Shown: in pieces, positions 48,417 through 59,522 of the stretch
Layout: each line of letters begins with the position of its first letter
Position numbering within the stretch: position 1 is the first letter of the stretch
Source of the DNA: Erythroxylum novogranatense
Lineage: Eukaryota > Streptophyta > Magnoliopsida > Malpighiales > Erythroxylaceae
DNA length: 64,000 nt
Assembly (NCBI GenBank): GCA_029891385.1
Contig: JAIWQS010000137.1
Coordinates: 1 to 64,000, forward strand
Direction: 5' to 3'
Notes under the pieces: generated by a model
The model's database searches: none
Seen by the model: only the letters and a program-made list of their open reading frames with translations
What the model was told of the DNA's origin: nothing
Position numbers and translations under genes: made by a program

Positions 48417-50359
48417 TGTAACATCCCATCATCGATGGGAAGGGTAAATTGGTCATTTGGGACGGGTTAGGCGTGTGTAAACATATCTCGGCATGTTCAT
48501 GCATAATATGACCTCTATATATATATGAATGGCAATTTTTGCCCATGCACATGATTGTACATGCATTCATGACATTTCCCGGCACATGTGTTTATAAATG
48601 TGTTTATTATGAAAAATATGTTATTTGTACTTGAAAAATTGAATTGGAGTGATTTATGTGTGTTTTCTATTTTTGGGGACTTTTAGGAATTTTTCTGGAA
48701 TTTTTGGGGGACAATGTCCATACCGGAAAATTTGCCAAGTGGCAGATTGATTGGATTTTCGATACTGAAAATGATGGTCTAATGGCACTGGAAAATTAGA
48801 AACATGATTTTAGGAATTATGAACTTTAAGCCATTAAAATTTGGAGAGAAATTGAAGTAGAAATTTATTTGAAATTGGAAAAAAACTTAAGAGTGTTTAA
48901 GAAGAAGACAAGTGGCAAGTGACATATGTCACTTGCCTACTTAGTCTTATACTTATTGGTTTTATAATAAGCTAATGTGAGAGTGCTTCCACGACATTTT
49001 AAGGGAAAGAGTAAAAAAAAACAAAGGTGATTTAAGTGCTTTCTTCTCCTCCATCCTTAACTCCTTCCTCCCTTCCTCCTTCGTTTGTTTTTTTTCCATC
49101 CTCCATACAAGAAACTTCTCTTTACTACTTGCTTGCTACTCTTCTCTTCTACCTTAAGTGTTTCCTTTCCATGTGTTCAAGCTTAAGCCTCCTACATCCC
49201 TTAAAAATGGTGATTTTCGTGTATGTGAAGTGAAGTGAAAGAATTGGTGTTAATTGAAGAATTGAAGCTTTTAAAGCTTGTTTAGATGAGAATTAAGTTG
49301 TATGTTCTTTTATTGGTAGTTAGAAGCATTTATTGTGCTTTATGGTGCATTAATTTCATGAAGTTTGTGTGTTGATTGTATGGTTCTAAGTGCATGTTTG
49401 TGAAAGGATAAATGACATGGTAGGTGAAGCATGTGAAGTAAGAGTTTTGGTTGGTTTTTATGATGTTAGATGGGAGTTAATTAAAGTAAGAAAATTATGA
49501 GTGTGTGCTGCCAATTTGTGACTACTTATTCAAGTGAATGGCTTGATGAAATTGTGGCTGATTTCATGACTAAATTGGATGTTTATTGATGTAGTAATGA
49601 TATTGGAATGATAGGAGTAGAGTTAGATATGATATCTGGAAAATTTACTTTGTGTAGATTTCAGGGTTTTTATCATAACTTTTGATATGGTTGTGTTATT
49701 GAGATAAGCTTTATCTTGAATTAAACTTGAGAAGTTTGGCTAGAATTCCTATGAAGAAAGTTCTGTCCAATTGTGGCTAGAAAGGTTTGGAATTTTGCTT
49801 TGAAAGTGAGATATATGTCTCGGGTGAACAGTGATGGCTCCAACATTGAGTGATTTGTGACCAGAACTTTGGGAAATTTTTCTAAGCTAAAGTAGACTGA
49901 TTTTGTGAAATTGGTCTTCATAAAAATTGGAGGATTTCTTGTTAGCTTTCTATATCCACTAAGTATGATATTTTTCGATTTTTAGGTTGAAAGTTATGGC
50001 TGGTTAACTTTCAGATGGTAATTTTTGTCTTAATGTGTTTTGATGTGTGTCATATCTCTGAGTATGGATTTTGTTGATTTCTGTGTTCTGATGCTAATTT
50101 TGGACTATTATCGTTGAAATTAGCTCAAGTGATCTTATGGAAAGTTGTAGAGGAATGTTTTAGCTTTGTAATGAGGTATAATATGTGAATATTGGATGTA
50201 GGGATTGTAAGTTATGAATTTGTAAAGTTTGGATATGGTTTAGGTCATGTGCTGATTTAACAAGCTTTAACAGGGCAGCCACAATAATGGGAAAATTTGA
50301 CTTAGTTAGAGATGGAATTTGCTTCTAAGTCCTTCATGAGACTTGTAGCATGAGTTTTG
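48417..50359 (+). mobile_element. Z': plus-oriented LTR related to Z, first 1.9 kb
   Basis: Begins TGTAACATCCCATCATCG and matches, in sense orientation, the beginning of Z's LTR (reverse complement of the 59522 end: similar GAAGGGTA...TTTGGGA.GGGTTAG and CTCGGCAT text). It continues with ATAACTTTTGAT modules (for example at 49676) until Copia C2 interrupts it at 50360. The remainder would lie right of the window. No coding sequence. Confidence 0.7.
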
Positions 50360-51035
50360 TATTGGGTTTGTGTCCACTCCTAAGTGGAGCCCAAAGCCTA
50401 AAATATAAAAGGGTTTTAAACCCTAAAGAAGGGAAGAGAAGAGTGGATAGCTGGAAGAGAAGAGAGAGGCAAACGAGAGAGAGAAGGAAAATTTTTGTTT
50501 TTTTTTCAAATTTGTACAGTAATCTTCTAACCTTCGATCGGATGGTGATTTCTTGTCGAATCGACCTGAAATTTTAAGCAGAGGTTCCTCTCTCACTGTT
50601 CTTCATTCTGAACGGTGAAGATTGGATTTGGAGGTCTCCAAGGTGCCCTGATCTTCAGTCGAAGTTGCTGAAATTTTAAGGGTGATATTGTTCTCAACTC
50701 TTTGATTTTTTTGTCTTGTTGATGATTATTGTTGTATTTTGAGTTGAGTGATGACTCTAGTTGTATCTAGAGGTGAAAAACTCTGTAACTTGATTGATTA
50801 TAGTGGAGTTTTTCTTTACTGGACTAAGTCCCGTGGTTTTTCCTTTCTCACATTGAGGGAGGTTTTCCACGTAAAAAATTGTCTGTGTTATTTATTTCTT
50901 ACTGCTTGATTTTGTGTATTGGTGAGTTTGTTCGTTGTTTTTTTTCTTTTGGATTGGTTGTGATTGTTCACACAGGGAAAGGTTTATTGGTTCTGGTTTG
51001 TTGCCACTGCATGAACGACACCTCCTTTTCCAACA
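50360..51035 (+). repeat. C2 5' LTR, 676 bp
   Basis: TATTGGGTTTG ... TTTTCCAACA. It contains AAAATATAAAAGGG (TATA-like) near 50400. The start is TA rather than the usual TG; the 3' LTR has the same TATTGGG start. Confidence 0.85.
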
Positions 51036-51037
51036 AG

Positions 51038-51049
51038 TGGTATCAGAGC
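51038..51049 (+). other. C2 primer-binding site
   Basis: TGGTATCAGAGC, 2 nt after the LTR; initiator Met tRNA type. Confidence 0.92.
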
Positions 51050-51089
51050 TTTTGGTTCGGGATATTTGTGGTTATGATTTTGGTGAACA

Positions 51090-51977
51090 ATGGAAGTTGT
51101 CAACACTAGTAGGATGGTTACTTTGAATGGCGCCAATTATGCTCTTTGGAAGGGCAAGATGGAGGATCTGCTTTATGTGAAAAATTTTCACTTACCAGTA
51201 TTTGCCACTAAAAAGCCTACTGATAAATCGGGTGAAGAATGGACTCTGATGCATAGACAGATATGTGGTTTTATCAGACAGTGGGTTGACGACAATGTAT
51301 TAAATTATATTTTTGGTGAGACACATGCTTGGAACTTGTGGGAGTAGCTTGAGAAGCTGTATGCTCGAAAGACTGGGAACAACAAGATGTTTTTAATAAA
51401 GCAGATGTTAGTCTTGAAGTATAGTGATGGGACTCCTATGACAGATCACTTGAATAACTTTCAGGGAATTATGAATCAGTTGTCAACAATGGGGATTAGA
51501 TTCGATGAAGAAATACAAGGTTTGTTTCTCCTTGGCTCCTTACCAGATTCTTGGGAAACTTTTAGATCTTTATTGTCAAATTCTGCTCCGGATGGTGTTA
51601 TCTCTATGGATCTTGCCAAGAGCAGTATATTGAATGAAGAAATGAGAAGAAAGTCTCAAGGTTCCTCTTCATCAGATGTCTTGGTGACTACCTCTAGGGG
51701 GAGAAATAACAATCGAGGTTCTCAAAATAGAGAGCAAAGTCGAAGTAAATCCAAAGGCAGATACAAAGATGTTAAGTGCTTTTATTGTGATAAGAAAGAG
51801 CACTTGCAGAAAAATTGCTGGAAGTTGAAGAAAGAAAAGAAAGGCAACAAAGGTAAGGAAGAAAAGAAAGAGAATGACAACGAGAATTGTGTTGATATTG
51901 CCACTGAAGAAGATCTTGTGACAGTCCTTAATGAGAGCCTAGTTGGGTTGTTTGTAATGAATCAAGCTGGGTTGTAA
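51090..51977 (+). pseudogene. C2 gag with zinc knuckle, in-frame TAG
   Basis: Copia capsid protein starting at the ATG at 51090, 41 nt after the primer site. The N-terminus has [21 protein letters not shown] at 51345-51347 replaces a codon after NLWE; reading resumes in the same frame (LEKLYARK, HLNNFQGIMNQLS, GSLPDSWETF) and reaches a CX2CX4HX4C knuckle (CFYCDKKEHLQKNC) near 51778-51820 inside a Lys-rich tail. It belongs to the gag/UBN2 type. The shift into protease lies near 51935. Confidence 0.9.
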
Positions 51978-52892
51978 ATATTGGTGCTTGTTCTCATATT
52001 ACATCAAGGAAGGATTTTTTTCTCATCTTATACTCTAGGTGACTACGGGATATTGAATATGGGAAATGAAACTATCTCTAAAGTGGTTGGCATTGGGACA
52101 ATTGTGTTGGAAACAGGTACGGGAACTAAACTTATTTTGAACAATGTTAAGCATGCACCTGATGTTCGTTTGCACTTGATATCTGTTGGCAATCTTGATG
52201 ATGAGGGTTATGTGAGTACCAATGGTGGTGGTATGTGGAAGCTCACTAAAGGTTCTTTGGTGGTGGCTCGTGGTAGAAAATGCTCTGGCTTATATTGGAC
52301 AACAACTTCAGTATGTACTGACAGGGTAAATGCAGTTGAGAATGACTCTTCAGTATTATGGCATAGGAGACTTCGCCACATTAGTGAGAAAGGATTGAAT
52401 GCATTGGCCAAGAAGAATCTCTTATCAAATTTGAAGGGTGCTAAACTGGAAAAGTGTGAACACTGTTTGGCTAGAAAACAACACAGAGTTTCTTTTAAAA
52501 CTAATTCTCCTTCAATAAAGACTGAGTTGCTTGAGTTGGTGCATTCAGATTTGTGTGGTCCTATGAAGACAAAGACTTTGAGGGGTGCATCATATTTTGT
52601 TTCCCTCATTGATGACTATTCCAGGAAATTATGGGTCTATGTCTTAAAGACCAAAGACCAAGTGTTGGGGGTCTTTAAACAGTTTCAGGCTTCTGTTGAG
52701 CGAGAGACTGGAAAGAAGCCGAAGTGCATTCCCACTGACAACGGTGGTGAATATTGTGGGCCATTTGATGAATACTGCAGACAGATGGGCATTAAACACC
52801 AAAAGACTCCTCCAAAGACTCCTCAGCTTAATGGCGTGGCAGAGATGATGAACAGGACCTTGATGGAGAGAGTCATATCCATGCTTTCTTAA
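51936..52892 (+). pseudogene. C2 protease and integrase N-terminal/core region
   Basis: The protease should show the motif D-[ST]-G-A; here it reads WVVNIGACSHIT, so the catalytic Asp is replaced by Asn. Integrase follows: HHCC region near 52350-52480 (LWHRRLRHISEKGL, CEHCLARKQ) and the core with HSDLCGPM, PTDNGGEY and LNGVAEMMNRT supplying the D-D-E positions. A TAA at 52890-52892 follows RVISMLS. Both the lost Asp and the stop mean no product. Confidence 0.9.
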
Positions 52893-54190
52893 GCTAAGTT
52901 GCCTTATTCATTTTGGGGTGAGGCAGTATTAACAACTGCACATGTTATTAATTTATGTCCCACTATTGTTTTGCAGAGTGATGTTCCAAATAGGGTGTGG
53001 TATGGCAAAGATGTTTCTTATGACCACTTGAGAGTGTTTGGATGCAAAGCTTTTGTGTATGTGCCTAAAGATGAGAGGTCCAAGTTGGATGCCAAGACGA
53101 GGCAGTGCATTTTCATTGGTTATGGCCTTGATGAGTTTGGTTATAGGCTGTATGGTCCCGTTGAGAAGAAACTTGTGAGAAGTCGTGATGTTATCTTCAT
53201 GGAGGATCAAACCATTGAAGATATTGACAAGGTAGAGAAGCCAGGGCATTCTAGTTCTGGTAACCTGATTGATCTTGATCCTATTTCTCATATTGGTGCT
53301 CATGATGATGTCCAGAATCATGTTCCTGATCAGCATGTTAATGTTGAAAATGCTGATGGTGATGTTGTTGATGAGGTAGATGTTCATGTTCCTGAAGTTA
53401 TGGATGAGCGAACTATTCCACTTAGGAGGTCTACTAGACATCATGTTCCTTCTTCCCGCTACTCATCTGAGGATTGGGTGTTACTCACTGATGGGGGAGA
53501 ACCTGAATGTTATAAGGAAGCCATTGAAGATGAGCATAAGGATCATTGTATTGAAGCTATGCAAGATGAGATGAAATCTTTACATGAAAATCACACCTAT
53601 GAGTTGGTGAAGTTGCCTAAGGGCATGAGAGCTTTAAAGAACAAATGGGTATTCAGAATCAAAGCTGAAGAGCACAGTTTGAAGCCACAGTATAAAGCCA
53701 GATTGGTTGTTAAGGGATTTGGTCAAAGGAAAGGTATTGACTTTGATGACATTTTTTCTCCTGTTGTAAAAATGTCTTCTATTCGAACTGTTCTTGGTTT
53801 TTCTGCTAGTCTTGATATGGAGATTGAGCAGATGGATGTCAAGACAGCCTTCCTTCATGGTGATTTGGAGGAAGAGATTTACATGGAACAACCTGAGGGC
53901 TTCAAGGTGAAAGAAAAAGAAGAATTTGTGTGCAAACTAAAGAAGAGCTTTTATGGGTTGAAGTAGGCTCCGAGGCAGTGGTATAAGAAGTTTGAATCAG
54001 TTATAGGGGAGCAAGGTTATAATAAGACTTTTGGAGATCACTATGTGTTTGTTCGTAAATTTTCTGACGATGATTTTATCATATTGTTACTTTATGTGGA
54101 TGATATGTTGATTGTGGGCAGGAATGCTTCTAGGATTGCTGAGTTGAAGAAGAAACTAAGTCTTTTGCCATGAAAGACTTGGGTCATGCT
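52893..54190 (+). pseudogene. C2 integrase C-terminus and reverse transcriptase
   Basis: Integrase continues (LPYSFWGEAVLTTAHVIN, FGCKAFVYVPK, CIFIGYGLDEFGYRLY), then an acidic/His linker, then RT (LKNKWVFRIK, YKARLVVKGFGQRKG, DFDDIFSPVVKMSSIRTVL, MDVKTAFLHGDLEEEIYM). TAG at 53964-53966 interrupts after KKSFYGLK; reading resumes with APRQWYKKF and the catalytic LLLYVDDMLIVG (YVDD at about 54092-54103). A 1-nt-type shift occurs near 54170, before the sequence corresponding to MKDLGHAKQILGMRI. Motif wording matches the Tnt1/Tork group. Confidence 0.9.
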
Positions 54191-55056
54191 AAGCAAATTT
54201 TAGGCATGAGAATTACTCGTCATAGGATGCCAGAAAGTCAGACTTGTCGCAAGAGAAGTACATAAAGAAGGTACTTCAAAGGTTTAGTATGACGGGCTAA
54301 ACTCATTGCTAACCGACTTGCTCCTCATTTCAGGTTGAGTGTCAACCAATGTCCTTCTGAGATGAAGAGAAGGAAGAGATGAAGAAAGTTCCATATGCCT
54401 CGGTTAGCTGGCGCTTGATGTATGCTATGGTGTGTACCAAAGCGGACATTGCTCATGCAGTTGGTACAGTAAGTCGTTTTCTCTTTAATCCAGGTAAAGA
54501 GCATTGGAATGCGGTGAAGTGGATTATGAGGTATCTCAGAGGTACAACTGACTTGAGTCTTAGTTTTGGTGGTGATAAACCTTTGTTAGTTGGTTTTAAT
54601 GATGCAGACATGGCAGGAGATGTTGATTCTCGAAAGTCTACATCAGGTTTCATAATCAAGTTTGCAGGGGGAGCTATAGCATGGCAATCAAGGTTGTAGA
54701 AGTGTGTTGCTTTGTCAACCACAGAAACTGAATTTATTGCAGCTACAGAGGCTTGCAAGGAGTTGTTGTGGATGAAAACTTTTCTTCTTGAGCTTGGTTT
54801 TAAGCAAGACCGGTATGTGTTATTTTTTGATAACCAGAGTACCATTCATCTTGGAAAGAATGCTAGTTTCCATGCAAGAACAAAACACATTGATGTTAGG
54901 TATCATTGGATACGAGATGTGGTGAATTCCAAGTGGCTAGAGCTAGAGAAGGTTCATACAGATGATAATGGTGTTGACATGATGACTAAAGCATTGCTGA
55001 AGGAGAAGCTTGAGATTTGTTGCTTGATAGCCGGTATGGCTAGATCCTCCGCTTAG
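54191..55056 (+). pseudogene. C2 RT thumb and RNase H
   Basis: 54191-54378 is frame-broken. 54379-54699 reads PYASVSWRLMYAMVCTKADI, SRFLFNPGKEHWNAVKW, then RNase H (VGFNDADMAGDVDSRKSTSG) and a TAG where Lys or Arg would be; 54712-55056 continues (STTETEFIAATEACKELLWM, DNQSTIHLGKN, HARTKHIDVRYHWIRD, VDMMTKAL) to a terminal TAG near the polypurine tract. RNase H removes template RNA during reverse transcription. Confidence 0.88.
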
Positions 55057-55060
55057 TCGT

Positions 55061-55070
55061 GAGGGGGAGA
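55061..55070 (+). promoter_or_regulatory. C2 polypurine tract
   Basis: GAGGGGGAGA directly before the 3' LTR; plus-strand primer of the element. Confidence 0.85.
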
Positions 55071-55072
55071 TT

Positions 55073-55728
55073 TATTGGGGTTGGGTCCACTCCTAAGTGG
55101 AGCCCAAAGCCTAAAATATAAAAGGGTTTTAAACCTTAAAGAAGAGAAGAGAAGAGTGGATAGCCGGAAGAGAAGAGAGAGGGAAAAGAGAGAGAGAAGG
55201 AAAATTTTCGTTTTTTTTCCAGCTTTGCGCAGTAATCTTCTAACCTTCGATCAAATGGTGATATCTTGTCGGATCGACCTGAAATTTTAACCAGAGGTTC
55301 CTCTCTCATTGTTTTTCATTCTTAATGGTGAAGATTGGATTTGGAGGTCTCCAAGGTGCCCTGATCTTCAATCGAAGTTGCTGAAATTTTAAGGGTGATA
55401 TTGTTCTCAACTCTTTGATTTTTTCATCTTGTTGATGATTATTGTTGTATTTTGAGTTGAGTGATGACTCTACTTGTATCTAGAGGTGAAAAACTTTGTA
55501 ACTTGATTGATTATAGTAGAGTTTTTCTTTACTAGACTAGGTCCCGTAGTTTTTCCTTTCTCACATTGAGGGAGGTTTTTCACGTAAAAAATTGCTTGTG
55601 TTATTTATTTCTTGCTGCCTCATTTCGTGTATTGGTGAGTTTGTTGGCTTTTGTTTTTCTTTTGGATTGGTTGTGGTTGTTCACACAGGGAAAGGTTTAT
55701 TGGTTATGGTTTGTTGCCACTGCGTGAC
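55073..55728 (+). repeat. C2 3' LTR, cut by Z
   Basis: Begins TATTGGGGTTGGGTCC and follows the 5' LTR closely up to ctgcgtgac, where Z starts. The last part of this LTR should reappear after Z, outside the window. Confidence 0.88.
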
Positions 55729-58700
55729 TGTAACACCCCACTCCCGCAAGACCCGAACCCGACATCGATGGTGATATCCGAGTCCGCGCCCCGTAAGGGT
55801 GGCGTGCTACATCACTCAGTCAAAACTCAGCATGAAAATTTTTTTTTTCTTAACACATACTCACACATATTATCATTTATGCGGAAAAACAATTCAATGG
55901 CCTTAGGGCCCTTTTTATAATTACAATTAATTTCAGTCTGTTAACTTTACAAATTGCTCACATCAGTAATACAAAAGTCCAAGAATAGAAATACACTAAG
56001 ATGCATTTAACCGATCCTCGACCACTTCTCTGCTTCCTCAACCAGCAGATGTCATACGCCCGTTGCCTAATGGGGTATTCTTCTAAGTCCTGAAAAATAA
56101 TTGCAAATTTTGGGTGAGTTTTGCGAACTCAGTGAGAAACCATCATCGATGGTTCTCCCAATTCATGCATCACATAAGCATGATACAAAGACTCATTCCA
56201 TAATTACACAAAACACACGATTGAAACAATCACAAGACAATTACAAAGATACGATCTCGAATCAAAGAATAAAGAACCGGTCAAAACATTGCCAATTATT
56301 CACCCAAGATGCAATGCACATGTGACTCTTTTCCGTTCATTTCAGATATTGACCGAGCGCATAATGTTGATCAAGATAGACGCGTCTGGGAGAATTATCT
56401 CCGTCGAGCTCGAGGCTCGGTTCAAGATATCGAGCTCTGGCTCTGCTCAAGATCTGATGGCGTCTCGGTTCACAATTTTCCTTTAATAATGCGATACATT
56501 GGTGCATGAATGCACATGGTCCATATCAATAAACATGATATTTCACGGTCCAATATTCATCCAATAAGACAGTTGCCTCATGCAAATCACAGTCAGTAAT
56601 GCCACATATAATCCACGTAATCCCCGTAGGGCAATCAAATCACAGTTAACACATAGATTGGAATAACCAACTAGGTTACTCACCTAATAACTTCCACGCT
56701 AGCACCGGGAAGTCTCTGCCAAGTCTGTGGAACGATGGTCCACTTGAGCCTCTATAGCAAGTTAAATGAATAACCATTACTATTGGTATAAATGACTAAA
56801 CAATGCACATGAAATCAGTAAAATGTGTATAATGCATGTTCATGGCAATCCCGGCCCTAATCTAATATTTCCCCATAAAAAAATTCTATTCAAAAATTAG
56901 GAATCCATAGGAGCTGACGGTGCGCAATTCGGACCTCTATAGGTCCCCAATTAAAACAAAACAGTGATTAAAGGCTCCGTTACCCGGGGCCACGTCAATT
57001 TTCCATTTAAAAATTCTCAATTTCTCACAAAATGAAATTAAATATTCTATGTATCCGATGCCTCAAGAATCAGGTCAATCGGACGTCGGACGGAAAAGTT
57101 ATTCACGAAAGAAACCAAAACTAAACAATTTCTATTTATATATATAATTTTATTTCCTCCTTTATTTTCTGATTTCCAACCAAACTTCCAACACCCATAA
57201 CTCTTTCTACACATTTCTAAAAAATGCACACTATACCTTGTTGGAAAGATAATGAAACCCTCTACAAGTTTCATGAAGACCATAAAAATCAATTTCACCC
57301 CTAAGGGTGTTAAAAACCCACTCAAACCTACTGCCCACTCAAAACCTAGCAAAACAGGGCAGTATGTTTCAAATTCAGTAACTCTCCAATTCTTCAGTCA
57401 ACAATTACACAATAAATATGGTCATCAAGATCACCATGTTATCTATAACTTTCATGAACAACCCAAAATCAAATTCCATTGGTAAACAAGTCAATTAATT
57501 CACTCAATGTTTCTGTCCCTGAAATCATTCAATTTGAGCAGTAAACTTATAACAAGCATAACTCCTTGTACACAAGTTAGAAAAATCAGAACTTTATATC
57601 CCTGGAAAGATAAATCCTCAAACTTCAATTCTTCCTGAAATAACCAAACTCCTATTCAGCCTCTAACAGTTTCAAATATGTTAAGCAAGTTTCTGACCTA
57701 ATCAGCACTTAACATCACAATGTAGGTTCAGCCTTTGAAATTCCATATCTCCCATATCTGATTCGCAAAAATTATAAGCCATATATCAATTTCAAGATCA
57801 ATGTGTCATCTAGAACTCTTCAGTAGATCCATAAAACCAGTTCAGTCAAAAAAAATTACTAAAATTACTTCAAAACAGAATGTACACCAAATCTGCTAAT
57901 CCAGCTAGGTTTCACTCATGCATAAAAACAGTCCGTAGTTATCAGTCCATAACTCCTACTATACTTATCGAAAAATTGCAAAATCAGTGGCAATGGAAAG
58001 CTAACCCAATATGCTACAACTTTCATGAAGACCAATTTCCAAAATTCCATACCAATTAATTCAGAAAAATCACCAAACTAATTAGGTCATAAATATGGGT
58101 ACTGTTCACAGACCCCAAAACAGACATTTTCCATGGAAATTTTTGACCTTCTAACATTACAATTTAACAATACCTATTTCACACTAAATTGAAGCCAACA
58201 TCCCAAAGTTTCATTGGGAACAAACCTTGCCTCATTTGCACATCTACACAATTAGTTATGATCAAAACATTACAATAGGTCAAAGGTGCATTTTCCAGCT
58301 TTCCACATTAACCTAACTCCTACCACTTCTAATACCTATAACCCATCACTAAACATCCATTTCTACCACTAATTCAACCACAAACTAATAACAACATTTA
58401 CTTACATGTTTATACATAAGTTAGCAGCACTCACATACAAAATTTCCAGATTTTATTTCCATTCATTTAAACATCATAACATCATTAACAACATCTCTTT
58501 CACCTTCTTTAACACCATACCCAATTCCCTAACACAAGCATGCATTAAACCTATGCAAAACTACCAATTTCATGATCAAATAAGTGCTTAAAGGATCTCC
58601 ATAAATGCATCAAACTACCAAAAGCATAAAACCAAACATCATTCCTCACCTTAAACAAGTTACAAGCTATCAATCTCCAAGTCTTCAAAACTCTCCCTAC

Positions 58701-59522
58701 TTCCAACCTTGATACCTCACCCACGGTTATCATAAACATAACAAACTCAAGGCTTGAGCTTGGTCTTGGCAGAGAATAAGGAGAGGCAAGCAAGAAACAT
58801 GGAAGAGCCTTCTTGTATGAGATGGGCAAGAAACTTTCGAAGAAGGAGAAAGGCACACTAAGGAAGGAGACAAGCAAAGTTTTGATGAAGGAGAAGAACA
58901 AACCAACTTTTGTTTTGCTTAAAGGGAGAGTCGATATGACAAGGAAAACTCCAGCCCCATTTGATCTTTTAAAAGTAATTTATTGACTTCACACATGGGG
59001 AATGTCGTAGATGATAAGTATAAGAAGACAAAGTGAACAAATGTGAGGGACACTTGGCTTTTAATGGTACAAAAGACAAAATAAGTTAATCCAATCAATT
59101 AAGAACATTTATCCCACTTAAGCTCTAACCATGGCTCTAACATAATTCCCAAAATTATTTATTCACTAATCTCATGCCATTAGGCAATCCTTTTCAATCC
59201 AAAAGGCTCACTCACTGCGTCGCTTGAATTTTCCGGTCCGGCAAGAACCCCCAAAATTCCAAAAATTCCATAAATCCCTAAAATGGGAAATAATTTATGA
59301 CGACTCCAAATAATTTTCCAAATACAACTATCCCATAAATTTCACAAAGGTCTCAATTTGAAACCTAAGTTTAAAATGTCATGAATGCATGTTACCATGC
59401 ATATGCAAAACAATCATCGGTCATAGAGGCTATATGTCGATGTATATGCCGAGTTCTAATTTAATACTCTAACCCATCCCAAATTATCAAAATACCCTTC
59501 TCATCGGTGATGTGATGTTACA
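55729..59522 (-). repeat. Z left (3') LTR, complete
   Basis: Minus-sense features: TATA-like TATAGAGGC near 56750, donor (G^GTGAGTAACC) at 56683, acceptor (TTTTTCAG^GA) at 56090, hairpin 56134-56157, the conserved GTCGGACGG element near 57080, and ATAACTTTTGAT-type modules through 57180-58320. At the place where other families have a GC-rich slot it has an AT tract (57125-57160). Confidence 0.85.
56090..56683 (-). promoter_or_regulatory. Putative LTR intron in element Z left LTR
   Basis: Minus-sense donor G^GTGAGTAACCTAG at 56683 and acceptor ATTATTTTTCAG^GA at 56090 enclose 594 bp, in the same LTR position as in A and Y. Confidence 0.5.

Larger units (their letters stand above)
50360..55728 (+). 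mobile_element. C2: decayed Tork/Tnt1-like Copia element
   Basis: 5' LTR 50360-51035, primer site 51038-51049, one gag-pol reading region with protease, integrase, RT and RNase H in Copia order, polypurine tract at 55061-55070, 3' LTR from 55073, cut by Z at 55729. At least three in-frame stops before RT ends (51345, 52890, 53964), one more at 54697, and frame breaks near 51935 and 54170. The LTRs are very similar, so the insertion is moderately young although the coding region is broken. Confidence 0.9.
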
